A stretch of 64,000 nt of DNA from contig JBAIAA010000604.1 in NCBI GenBank assembly GCA_037893245.1, positions 1 through 64,000 of the forward strand, read 5' to 3'. Below the pieces are notes generated by a model. The model was not told the origin of the DNA, searched no databases, and saw only the letters and a program-made list of their open reading frames with translations. Shown here in pieces: positions 36,301 through 47,480 of the stretch. The position numbers and the translations under genes were made by a program. Position 1 is the stretch's first letter, and each line of letters starts with the position of its first letter. This DNA comes from Crossaster papposus (taxonomy: Eukaryota; Echinodermata; Asteroidea; Velatida; Solasteridae).

Positions 36301-37809
36301 TTGCTTTTATGCAAACATGCCTAGTTTCCAAACCTACCGCTAAATTGAATGACCACTTAAACCAAATGACAAAACTTCAACGTAGGAGAAGTAAACATGA
36401 ATATGTCTGATGTGAAAACAAATTTGAACGTTTAAAATATAATTCGAACAACGAGAACGACAGCAGAGAGCTAATTCGCTTCAAATTAGCTCTCTATATT
36501 CGTAGTGTCATTGTACCGTGAGCATTCGTAGGAGGGTGCAATCGGGACACTTTTCTATCGATTCACCCCGATTACAACTGCTACGACTATCGCAAAAGTC
36601 GTGAAAGTGTGACCCTTCAATTTCATGAAATATTGTTTTAATTATATTATTCCTATATATTTGTTTTAGTTTAAGCATGCAGCACGTAAGTGGCAGCACC
36701 AACATCATGCAGCCATCGTTCTCTTCCTCTGACGCCCTGAAAGATCCAGGCTGGTCATCTACCAGTAAGAACTCCTATAACGCAAATATCGGGTACGTAC
36801 ACGTCCTGCCATACAGGTTTCAATTCAGAAAAAAATCATTCAAATAGGTTCTTGTAAATAAGCCCTAAACGATGAGCACACTACTTTCGTGTTTACGTTT
36901 AGTCTGTATTGCCTTTATTCAGCGTGTTCGATTACCCACCCACGCTTCCTCGTGCCTTTAAAGTTGCACATGCAAAGTACGTGGGAGTAAACAAGCAATT
37001 TCGCTCGTAATCAACGTGTGATGCATATACGTAAATACCGCTGATCTCTATTCCGACTAGGAGAGCAGGTTTAGTATAACAAGACCATGTGACCGCTAAT
37101 AATGTTCCAAATCGTGTTGCCCATTTTTGTAAAATACCAACAAACGATCGGATGTTTCTTCTTAAAAGTCCAGCATATTATTGTTTTTATTAAAACAAAC
37201 AAATATGACAATCGTTTTGCTATCAAATTTTTTGAAAAACGGTTCAACACATCGTCTTTCGGCTCGTAATCCACCAATAAAATCACGCGGTGATCAGCCT
37301 CGTTCACATACTTATTACCTAAATACCTTCGCACTGGCACAAGCCTGCAGCTTGTATCTGCCCACTGTTTCCATCATTATTGTAATACACTTAACATTGA
37401 TTATATCAACAAGATGTGTAGTTTTATAGTTTAGCAACATTCGTACTTTGAATCTACACCCTTGAAACCTCCCATGCGCCAACATTTATGAAATAGGAAC
37501 ATTTTTAGCGATCATCCCATAGTATAAACATAGATCAGTTGTAAATACGCAGCCACATGCAAGAGCGACATCCGTCCTTCTTTTTCAGGAACTCTAAACA
37601 TAGCTTCATGTCGCCACATCGTCCACAGTAATTTGGAAAAAAAATATTCTTATTATTATCTGAGGTGTTTGATGAAAAGGTTGGCAACTATTTTATTTTC
37701 ATTTAATTAAAACGGTTGTTGAGAATGTATCTGTAATTTTTCTAGAGACCTTTCACAATATGTTTTTGTTTTAAATTTCAGGTCCGTGAGCTGCTACGAT
37801 GACGCTTAA
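30358..37809 (+). CDS. Secreted M12B (reprolysin/ADAM-like) zinc metalloprotease, copy B
   Basis: Ten exons: 30358-30417, 30509-30572, 31578-31867, 33075-33222, 33613-33776, 34083-34169, 34477-34592, 35824-35970, 36670-36792, 37782-37809. Each has the same length and phase as in copy A, giving 408 codons plus TAA. The signal peptide is identical to A. Propeptide and first half of the catalytic domain are nearly identical, with few replacements. The last four exons differ strongly. The site reads HEIGHN-LSMQH-V: all zinc ligands and Glu355 remain, the family Gly is Ser361 as in A, and the Asp after the third His is Val365. No stop or frameshift, so it looks functional. It is probably secreted as a zymogen held by Cys184 in GECGVK. 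A diverged substrate preference relative to copy A is inference from the changes around the active site. Confidence 0.9.
34600..35560. mobile_element. TIR element in intron 7 of protease B
   Basis: Paralogue of 12001-13311 with the left arm largely kept (GAGGGCTGTGGGGCGG near 34633, CGTCCCGTGC near 34809) and the right arm reduced to the last 60 bp (TCACGGCCCTCATTTGC near 35550). It contains the fold-back at 35016-35338. Confidence 0.5.
35016..35338. repeat. Fold-back element, copy in gene B intron
   Basis: ATGGGGTGATAATCGGGAT mirrored by ATCCCGATTATCACCCCAT. Shorter than the copy at 12411-12796 because inner sequence is lost. Confidence 0.75.
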
Positions 37810-39226
37810 CTCGGAAAAAGAATTGGACAGCATTTGATTCGCCATTAGATACGCGGACAGGTTTTAAATGCAGTAATGACTATCGGTTTATTCACACGAA
37901 AAACTTACAAAATATACGGAAATCAAATCACGAATGTATTCAGACAGGTATGAAGATTTATTCTTCTTAAATTAAATTATTCGAAACATCACATAACAAA
38001 TATTTTGTGTTGTCTGTCTTGAAGAAATAACCAGCTATTGTTTTCAAATCGATACATCCCATTGCTAAACAATTTACTGCTTAAACAAATTGTGGAGGTC
38101 ACTGATTTATTTATACCGTAGGTCCTAATTTATCTTCTTGTTTTTAACGATGGGCAATAACTAAACATTTGTACAGTTTGATTTTATTTTATGGTGAAGG
38201 GAAATTAAACACATTTTCAAAGATATTATGTGTTTAGTGTGTTTCTTGGTGTTTTATTTATTAACGTGAAACGGTATTTTTTAAAATAACGATTTAGAAC
38301 AAGTCTTGATGTGAAAAAAAATGTAGACTGGGTAGAGCATACTATGTGACCAAATACTACAAAATTAGTCTTCAGGACAAGGTTTCAGTTATTTGTTTTT
38401 CACATGCAGTAGAAGGCACACCATTTTGGTCTTCAATTTAGTATATCACCGAGGTTGGCACCTTATAATATACATATGTTGTTTGGGTGAAAGAGTTGAC
38501 CGTTTCCATTGATTTATATGGATAATGTCAAAAGTAGCTCTGACAGCAACTTGCGCGACTCATTTTGTTGAATTGGATCACACCCCGAAGATTTTGTCCG
38601 GCGGCATTTGAAGCATAAACAAATCAGTATTTTGAAGACGGATTTTAAGACCTTTTTTACCCTCTCTGGTACAAACAAGTGGTAATCTCTACTGGCTTCG
38701 TGCTAACTTACCTTGACCGACGTCAACTTAAGTAGCTTTAACCAACCATTTTTCATTCTTAAGTTACAAATACTGGTTCAGGTCACTTATAAGAGTCATT
38801 TGTGACAGTTATTTTAGACCGGGAGCTAGGTTGAGTAGATCCCGGCATTCGAGTGTCCATCGCAAAGTAGTTCAGAAATGCTACTTCAGAATGCAAAAAG
38901 GTCGGATAAAGTTACTTAAAAAATACACTAATTAGTAACTAGCACTTTAATTAACACAAATTGTTTGAGCACAAACATTATTTTTTTTCAAAATAACTCT
39001 CATAAGTGACCTAAACTAGTATTTGTAACTGTTCGGCTGCCATGATGGCACCATGATACACCCGAAAATTGTTCGCCTTTTGCGGACGTGTAAGAAACAA
39101 CATTTGTGCAATGGTGCCGTGTGCAATTTGTCGGAAACACACAGCGTGTATATCGTACACTACATTAAATGAAAACGACTCAGCGCGCATGCGGGGGCGA
39201 TTAGCTATTTAAGCTATGCTTGGAAT
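37810..39226. other. 3' flank of protease B, no gene
   Basis: Collinear with the flank of copy A up to the hAT insertion. AT-rich, no recognisable coding sequence. Confidence 0.5.
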
Positions 39227-42092
39227 CAGTAGCGTACCTACGGGGGGGAGGGGGCAGTCTGCCCCCCTGACGAGTGACAAGCAAGCAAGCAAGCAAGCAA
39301 GCAAAAAAATTATCCTCGTAAGAGCAATTTCAATACAAAAAGGGTCATCAACTCATCATCACCATGGCTGAAAAGTAGACCAATGTCTCAACGTCTGATT
39401 GACAAGGAAAACAATGAAATATAAATTAAAAAAAAAGTAATCACTATCACAAGCAAACACCAAACTGACGGAGGGAAAGGGGGTTGCATCATTTTGCATG
39501 AACTATGTACTTCAAGCTTCATACGTAGTACGCCAGCACGAGATCGTCGATTGCTAGTACAACGACCTGCATACAGACGCCTACAATGTTATGAGCACGG
39601 GGCCTGGGCTAGGATGCGCCGCCCCGCCCCCGGTCAGGCGCGGCGCGCGCTAGGGTTCGTAGGCCGGCCAGCCGGCCGGCCTGCCACGTCAACGTATTCT
39701 AGCGCATTATAGCACCACCACGAGTCAACGCAATGGCATGCTGATTTGACCAACGATCTTAGTAGATCTGAAATGGCACCAAAGAAAGTCAAAAAGATAA
39801 GCATGATCATTCATTTTTTAATATCAGGGTTTTTTTTCATCAAGATTTTGTAGATAACATAAACTTATGATCATATCTAATGAAAACGTACAGCTGAGTA
39901 TGTCGGGTGATGTAGGCTAAACTGTTTGATGGGACCGGACCTCCTTAGGAGCATCTCGGGGCCCCGGCCGGGTACGGGTAGAGGCGTTGCCCGAGCTAGG
40001 TCATGCAGATGCTGATATTTGTTACACTTACAGTAATCATTTTAGTCTAGCCGGCATACATTAATGTAATGTTCTGGTTTAACAAAGACTGGGTGACACA
40101 AGACCTAATTAGGACATGGCTCTATCCGAAATCGTGTGGATGTATGCCAGCCCTTCTACTTTTTCAGCCTCTTCAGTTTTGAATATTTTGTTATGTTACA
40201 TAACTAGTCTACAGTTCAGACTAACTTGAACACAACAAATTAACAAAAGAAGGTTTTGAATAACAAACAACAATAATGATAATAATAACAATAGTAGTAT
40301 TAATAATGATAATACAAATACTACTACTAATAATAATGATAATAGATCTAGACCTAGATTCGTTCTAATAAGATTTGTTCTAATTATTTTTCTGTTGTAC
40401 CAGAAACTTATTTCCTGGATGCATATCATTATTTCATGTCCATGTAGGGATGCATATTGTGAGAAATGACAACCAAGTGTGTAAGTTTTTGTTGTTGCTG
40501 CTGCAAAAAACACTTCTTGAGCTGGAATGGTTATTGAGGGCCCTAAAGCACTACCCTCAAGTCCATTACAATGTCAACACTCGAAACAGAGTGTAAATTT
40601 AAGCCTGAGACACAGACTATATACTCAATGATTAACAACTGTTTTTAGTCGCTTTAACAAACTCTACTATCCCACTTTCTTTTGAATTTACAGATAAAAC
40701 ATACATAATCTTGGTGGATATTTGAGAAATTTGTTACATTATGTTGAAGGGACACACAACCTTTATAAGTCTCTTCCACTTACCATTAGTAAGAACTAGT
40801 TTGAGTTCTATTCATTGGTTTATAAAGGTCAAACATTGGATTTCTAAAGACAATTTATTGAAACAATCTACTACTTTTGAAGACTGGTTGAAGATGAGTT
40901 TCAAAAGATTAATGAATTGTATAGTATACAATTTTATTGATGCTGTGTGCTGAAATTGCTCTGTTCATTTCAGTAATTAGTAGCTTGTAATCATATATGT
41001 GTTTTATTAGAGCTACGAGTGCTTACTATTCAATTGACCTATTTATTAACTTTCTTGCCAGAAACCTCAAACCTCTTCCACTTGCCATTAGTAAGAACTA
41101 GTTGGATTTCTATTCATTGGTTTATAAAGGTCAAATATTGGATTTCTAAGAACAACTTATTGAAACAATATACTACTTTTGAAGACTCGTTGAAGATGAG
41201 TTTCAAAAGATTAATAAATTGTATAGTATACAATTTTATTGATGCTGTCTGCTGAAACTGCTTTGTTCATTTAACAAGTATCCTGTAATCAAGTATCAGA
41301 GCTACAAGTGCTTCCTGTTTATTTGTTTTGACCTGCTATTAACCTCCTTGCCAAAATCCTCAAACTTCCCTAGCTTTTCCTGTATCGTCTGACCTACAGC
41401 TATCATTTCTTCAGAAAAACAATTCTTCAACATTCCTCTGGTTATTACCACCTTTTCTACCTTATGTACCCTATCTCTCTGTACCCTATCTTCCTCCAAT
41501 TTCATTTCCCTCAACCTTCTGACATTCCTCTCAGTGAGTGATTTCTCTTATATCTAGTGATATATCATTTTACTGTTTCATTTTTTTCTTACTTTGTATT
41601 ACTACATTTATTTTCAATGAGTGAATAGATGCATATTCTGAATATTCTTTTAAAATTGTAATTGTGCATGTGGAAATGAAACAAATGCAAATCAATACAA
41701 TTCAATTAAATGTCAAATACACTTTTTTACATCTCCAAATATGCAGAATTGGGAACATAATATGTCAAAAGCTTCTTCAAAGAGGAATAATAGAAGTAGG
41801 TTAATGGAAACATTGTCATTACCAGTGATAAGTTAACCACTGATTTTGTCAAAATTCAATACATTTAACATTTAAAAAAAATGGTAATTCCTTCTTTTAA
41901 ATCAAAATAGACCAAAGATATACAATCACCAGATCGCAAATACTAATATCAACAAAATCCCTACTGTGTTATTGGGACACCCCCTATTACCCCTTCACCC
42001 ATTTCCAGTTTTCCACAGCCACACCCCCCCCCCCTTGCTCGTCCAAATCTTCCCCCCCCCCCCCCTGACGAGGTATGCCAGGTACGCCACTG
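39227..42092. mobile_element. hAT-type DNA transposon, non-autonomous, 2.87 kb
   Basis: The ends are CAGTAGCGTACC and its near-complement GGTACGCCACTG, each followed inward by a G- or C-run. An 8-bp target duplication CTTGGAAT flanks it exactly (39219-39226, 42093-42100). Unit A has the empty site (GCTTGGAATGTATTG, near 17130) with one copy. An 8-bp duplication with CAG-type ends is the hAT signature. No transposase ORF survives. The interior has a direct repeat of about 225 bp (40771-40995 and 41066-41290), simple repeats and an AAGC run at 39284-39303. Confidence 0.9.
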
Positions 42093-42211
42093 CTTGGAAT
42101 GTTCTGGGAATTTTAAGGGCTCACAAGACCGAGCTGTTAAAATAAATCTCGTGATGATTAAGGGCGCCCTCAATAAGCCCGTTTTCGGAGTATTGATAAT
42201 TGATGAACTGC

Positions 42212-42690
42212 ATAGACGGACGGCGCGCCGGAACAAATGAACAACTTGGACTAATTGGAGCAAGACTAATCTCCGATAGGAGGAGTGGTGAAGACTTTGC
42301 TCTTCAGATATCCCCACAAGAAGATTTACCAGTGTTCATGTCCGGTTATTTCGGCGGCCACTCGGTGGGATGATGCAGGGCAATAACTCTGCCATGGCCG
42401 TTCCCTGAGCCTATCTCTAACGAATACTCGGTGAGCAGGTGCTTCATCTTCCACCCACCATAGCCTTCCAAAACGTCCATCCACTTATTTTGAGCAATTG
42501 GGTTTTTCGGACATTGCCACTTCAGATTGTCCGCAATCGGTCATGCGTGATTCTTTAATCACGTTTATGTTGTCATATAAACAAAGATAGAATGAGCTTT
42601 CTAATGATGTGTACATTTTTGGGAAAATAATTTTGAATTATTGAGTAATTTACCTAAAAACTTGGGTTTCCTTTTTTCAGAGTCACCCTG
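42212..42690 (-). pseudogene. Mariner/IS630-like transposon remnant, copy B
   Basis: The 5' end CAGGGTGACTCTGAAAA abuts TA (42691-42692). Reading leftwards, pieces of a DDE transposase appear in shifting frames: EDEAPAHR near 42440, ALHHPTEWPP near 42345, WGYLKSKVFTTPP near 42300, as in Tc1/mariner-type transposases (QDGAPAH ... EWPPRSPDL ... WGYLK). Many frameshifts and no right TIR. Inactive. It cuts off the downstream end of the lectin/LamG gene. Confidence 0.65.
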
Positions 42691-42699
42691 TATAGCGCT

Positions 42700-45699
42700 G
42701 TTAACAAGATCAAAGCGCTTGTAGGAGGTGTATAACCCGCACACGGATTTGTCAAACCGATGAGAAGACGAGTGCATCTATCAGATTCAGTTACACCTGT
42801 TTGTACCCTCACGTCTGCATTAACCATCTCCCCGTTTACAAATGCTTTTGAGTCTATGCCCACCGTACTTGACAAATTCACTGTGAATGCGAAATGGAAC
42901 CACTCGTCCAGTGGTATCTTACTTCTGTCATATTTCCTTCTGGTCCCAAACAAAACCGGTTTCGCCATGATCCATAATTGTTGACCGTTCTTTTTAAACA
43001 AAAAAGCTATTCCCTTGGCTCGAGAAGTATATCCCCCAGAAGTCAAGTAAAACTAGTTTTTGTTTTTGTCGACAGCCGCAGATTGTTCCGGTGTGTCGTT
43101 TTTCAACCAAATGGACCAGGTCACACTTTGAGATTCACACAGGTCGGGGTCTGAGACACAAGTCCCTGCAAAGTCTCTGAGATCTAATACCGTTGTGTGC
43201 ACTGCGCAGGGTTGTCCCACTAGCTCCGGACCGGGAACTATTTGAAAAGTTCCCACCACTTGATACGCCTCGTTATCCACCACTGGTTTAATCTCGCATG
43301 GTGTGTCGTCGCTCGTTTGACTAAAGGATTCATTTAGGATTAGTTGCAAGTCCGAAGCTGAAATATAAATAAACATTCATAAATACCTAAGACAGTTTAA
43401 TCATTGCTGTTTGTCGAGAGCCCGTCACGTGGTCGGTTATAAGCGGATGCTAAAGACCAGCTGGCTGGTTTGAAACAATTTTCCAGTGTCACATGAATTT
43501 TGGATGCCGGTGAAGTCTGGTCGCATTGGTTTAAATGCGCAATACTACAAACGAGTCCGTATTTCATAGCCCTTAATTTACACTGTACCAGCAACTTACG
43601 TTCTGTCGGCATAACATAATTGGACAAGAGTAATTTTGACCGTGAACAAGGCAAGTGTCATGCTGACGTTGTAAAAGTGTTATTTCGACCGGGAAAGGTA
43701 TTACTAGTATTAGGACAAAAATAATCCGGATTCCAGATTACATTTGATCTATATTGTTTTTCTTTATTATAATATCTTTTGTATTATTATTATGAAAGCT
43801 GTTTATCCAGATTTTGTCAATAACATCATTAAAATGATAATTATTTGTTAACTATGCAATTTTGATTTTATGACATGACATGCTGATTCAACGCTTCAGT
43901 TACACATACGGCATAGAAGGCTCTGCTCTAAAGTGGCTCAAGTCATATCTCGAGAACCGGAAGCAAATTGTAATCGTAAACGGAGCCAAATCAGACGAAT
44001 TCCCTCTAACTTGGGGGGTACCGCAGGGCTCAGTAATGGGACCTTTGGAATTTGTTCTATATACTGGTCCTGTGAGTGACGTCATCGCAGCTCACAAAGG
44101 TATAAGCCACATGTTATATGCTGATGACACCCAGTTGTACATCGTTATGCAACGCAATGACCTGACTGATGGCATCTCGTCTTTGGAAGACTGCGTGACA
44201 GATGTGAAGTCTTGGGCTCGTAACAATAACATGATGCTCAATGCGAACAAGACTGAGCTCATCCACATTATATCACAATTTAGGAAACGGAATGAGTCTG
44301 TTAGCCTTCACATAGACGGAGCTGTTATCACTGCGACCAATTCTGCAAGAGATCTGGGTGTTATCGTTGATAACTCGTTAGATTTAAAAGAGCACATCCG
44401 AAAGGTGTGTCGGGCAGCTAGCTTCGGTATTTATAGGATTGGAAAAATCCGGAAATACCTTGATCGCAGCTCTACTGAACGACTAGTTAATGCATTGGTA
44501 ACTTCCCATTTAGACTATTGTAATTCATTATTAATCAACCTACCTGCTTCTCACCTGGCCCCACTTCAGCACACACAGAACACCGCTGCACGTCTCATCA
44601 CTCGCACTAGAAAGTACGACCACATCACTTCAGTCATCCGCACCCTATATTGGCTCTTAATTCCCCAACGTATCCAATTCAAGATTCTTCTCCTCACGTT
44701 CAACATCATCCATCATCGCGCACCCTCATACCTGATTGAACTGATCTCACCCAAACAGACTACCGGCATGAACCTTAGATCATCATCCAGACCTCAGCTC
44801 GTACTTGGTCCTCGCACCCACAACCGCTATGGTGACAGGGCCTTTTCAGTCTGTGCCCCCACTCTCTGGAACACTCTCCCCGTCCATATCCAGGACTCAC
44901 CCACCATTGACATTTTCAAAAAGAATTTAAAAACTCATCTATTCCAAAAGCAATCCAAATAATTCTCAAATAAGTTCGATTAAACATTACCATGCATTCA
45001 TTACGTCTTTTCAAATTATTGTTATTACTGATATAATGTGTTAATTTCTAAGGAACTTACATGTTTTGTTAATTTCTTTAGTAATGTTAGTAATGTTTAA
45101 TCTCTTGGTAATTTAAGTAATGTTAATTTGTTAGTTACGTTATAAATATTTGATCTTCTTGTTAATTAAGTAATATTGTTAAGTTATGTTAGTAATATTT
45201 TTTATTTTTTTTGGTAATTTGAGTAATGTTAATTCCATTAGTAATATTGATTTTTGTTGAAGTAATTTTGATTTGTGTACATGTACAGCGCTTTGAAACT
45301 TTTGTCACAAGCGCTATATAAATTTGTCATATTATTATTATTATTATTACAATTTGAAATAGCAGCAACTTGCTCGTAAGTTGTGTTCATGGAAGGTGTA
45401 TTTAGCCAAACGAAGGATGGTACATCGACTCAAATCATGTTCTTGAACATGCTGTCGCCGAACTTCGAAATGAATAAAATGTCTTCGGCGTCTGTTGCCG
45501 TTGCAAGGAAGCCGCTTCTACCGTGATAGTTGAGACGCTGGCAGAACGCCTGTGCTTCCGTGTATAAATGATCTGGGTTAAGCATGTTGTACTTGTCTCT
45601 GTTCCCCGTCCATTGGAAATTGCATGGTGAACATGCTGCTTGAGTAGAATCAACCAAATCCGCGGTAAACGCGACCGCCAAAATTAGCCACTGCGCCAT
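42700..45699 (-). pseudogene. 5' part of a secreted C-type lectin / LamG-like gene, interrupted
   Basis: Reverse strand. Exon at 45699-45430: signal peptide (MAQWLILAVAFTADLVDS) then the start of a C-type lectin-like domain (TEAQAFCQRLNYHGRSGFLA). Next is a 5'-truncated L2 insertion (43880-45350). A possible small exon ends at a good donor (GTAAGT) near 43603. A large exon from 43357 (acceptor TTTATATTTCAG) encodes CVSDPDLCESQSVTWSIWLK and then FYLTSGG, GIAFLF, WFHFAFTV and FVNGEMV, the pattern of a LamG/concanavalin-like fold. An in-frame TAG (43053-43055) breaks this exon after VDKNKN. The same stop exists in copy A. The gene then runs into the mariner remnant. Lectin plus LamG architecture is common in large invertebrate surface proteins (for example polycystin-1-like). 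Here it is probably a dead 5' fragment, though a short truncated secreted product cannot be excluded. Confidence 0.6.
43880..45350 (+). mobile_element. 5'-truncated L2/CR1-clade retrotransposon with intact RT C-terminus
   Basis: Opens inside the RT at HDMLIQRF and continues without a stop to TAA at 44960-44962. Motifs in order: GVPQGSVMGP, YADDTQLY (catalytic), LGVIVDNSL, NAARLITRT-like, IIHHRAPSYL, GDRAFSVCAPTLWN and the terminal FKKNLKTHLF. The 3' UTR (44963-45330) ends in a conserved CGCTATATAAATTTG tail followed by an (ATT)n tract, as in L2 elements. Lacking an endonuclease and 5' UTR, it is dead on arrival but young enough to keep a 360-codon frame. It lies antisense in an intron of the lectin/LamG gene. 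Confidence 0.9.
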
Positions 45700-46600
45700 G
45701 TTCAGCGCTCACGCGATTTCGGTTATATCAGTGAGCGCGCTGGAAGCAAGATTCTATGTTTATGAAGTAAAATGTGTAGATTGGTCAGTCAAATGGCAAA
45801 TTTGAAATATTTAGTTACGATCGGTGACAATAGTCTGAATTTGTCTGAAATTGCCGTGCGATAGGCAAAAAATCAGACATTCACGTGTGCAGCTCAGAGG
45901 CACATGTACGTATGATGTCTCTAAACATTGTGATTTGTATGCAACCACGCGCGCCAGCCAATCAGAGCCGGCCAGCGACGCCATTTCGATTAGATCAAAA
46001 TTTGAACTACGCTGTTGATTGGACAATTTTGCTGCCGTGTTTTTGTAAGAGGTTGGTGGTTTTTGTTCATACAAGGAACCCCCCCATGCGTTATCTGGAC
46101 AAAGTGAGCGTGGGCGTTTGCATAACTATCACCTGCCCATGTGAGTTTGTATCCGCATTCAAATAATGGACGTAGAACAATAGAGGACAATAGGGTCCCC
46201 TATTTCGCCAAGGTCCCCGATTCCGACTCGTGTGCAAATCCTATGGCGATCATCCGAAAACGTTAGAGTACAAACAAAAGAGGTAAGACGGTCGGACAGT
46301 GCCCCGTCCCCGATTGACGGCATTTACCCACTTATGTGAGTTAGTCTTACATACGCACTGTGGACCTCCGAACAATTGACGTCCACAGGATGCGGGAAGA
46401 GGTTATACGGTTTGTGGACTTGGACAGGTCCACTGTCCGTTTTGCCGTCTCTGAAAAAAAAAGAGCTTTAGAGGAAAAACGGGTTGAGTTTATATATAGA
46501 AAAGGTAATAGGAACAGCTGAGAGGCCCAGAATCATAACTTGGTTACATTTGTTTTGGGGAAGCGAGAAAATGAGTATTTAATCAACGTTTTCTTAACGG
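45700..46600. other. Upstream region of the reverse-strand lectin/LamG gene
   Basis: Contains the CCAAT block (about 46000-46055) shared with the protease promoters. No other gene. Short GTCCAC/GTGGAC words repeat around 46360-46440. Confidence 0.4.
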
Positions 46601-46899
46601 GTGCCCGGCAGAAGGGCATAATTATGAGCGTTCTGACGTGAAAATCACTTTTATGAAAATTGCATCGGAAGGCTCCAATGTTTCCCCATAAGTATTATGA
46701 ATCTGATGGTCTCTCCCACTTATCATAAATCGTACAAACTTTACATTTGTCGCAAGTCTGACAAATTTTGACATAAATGTTTAAATTTCAATAAATTATA
46801 TGCAACTTGTTTGCATAATGATGCCCTTTTGCGGGGAACGTTTTGGTGATTACACGTTGGCGCATAATGGCATACGCATAATGCCCTTCTGCCAGGCAC
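46601..46899. mobile_element. 299-bp MITE
   Basis: The ends GTGCCCGGCAGAAGGGCATA and GCATAATGCCCTTCTGCCAG-GCAC are inverted near-copies. AT-rich interior, no ORF. The target duplication is not obvious. Confidence 0.7.
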
Positions 46900-47480
46900 A
46901 CAAAGAACTACACGAAGACAAAGGAATGTCCACAGTACGTGTGTATAGGGTAAAGCTAACTGTGTGTGTGAGTATGTAAACACCGGCAATCGTGGACTGG
47001 GGACAATTGAATTAGGGCACAATGCTAGGTTCCCACTGTCGCGCGATCCGTAATACCCCTGTCACACCGGAGTGCGATCTCACGGCAACCTTACTGCGAT
47101 GCAGTTTTCATAAAAAACGCAGTGGGGTCGCCGAAAACTGGCAAAAAAAACCTGAAATCTATGAGGTAGGTAGCTCACAGTACGCTCTTGACTCGCTCAC
47201 TGCGCTCTCACTACGCTCTCACTACACTCTCACTGCGACCTATGCGTTCCTCGCCGCGCTCTCACTGCGCTCCCACTACGCTCTACGCGATCTCGCTGCG
47301 ACCAAGATGACCTCGCTACGACCTCGCTACGACCTTACTACGCTCTCACTACGTCCCCACTACGTTCTGTGCGTTTGTACCGCGTTCGCGCGGCGACTAT
47401 AAATACAGCGAGCTCGATGTTGCTGGATATTTGCTATCTGTTGTACAATTATTATGTTCTGCCTCTCTACAGCCGTGGTA

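Larger units (their letters stand above)
21764..43185 (+). repeat. Segmental duplication, unit B (21.4 kb)
   Basis: Direct-orientation paralogue of 4815-19302. The extra length comes from the retained L2-like element and nested TIR elements (24434-29950), a hAT-type insertion (39227-42092) and about 440 bp in protease intron 3 (about 32500-32935). Exons of the protease are collinear codon for codon with unit A. Confidence 0.85.

Noticed and set aside
40196-40513. 105-codon reverse-strand ORF with Leu-rich hydrophobic tract
   Set aside because: Product of an AATAATGATAAT simple repeat in the hAT-type element.
42812-43046. LamG exon as an independent gene starting at an internal Met
   Set aside because: The frame is continuous with the upstream exon apart from the shared TAG, and the Met lies inside the conserved fold. 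No promoter or signal peptide precedes it.
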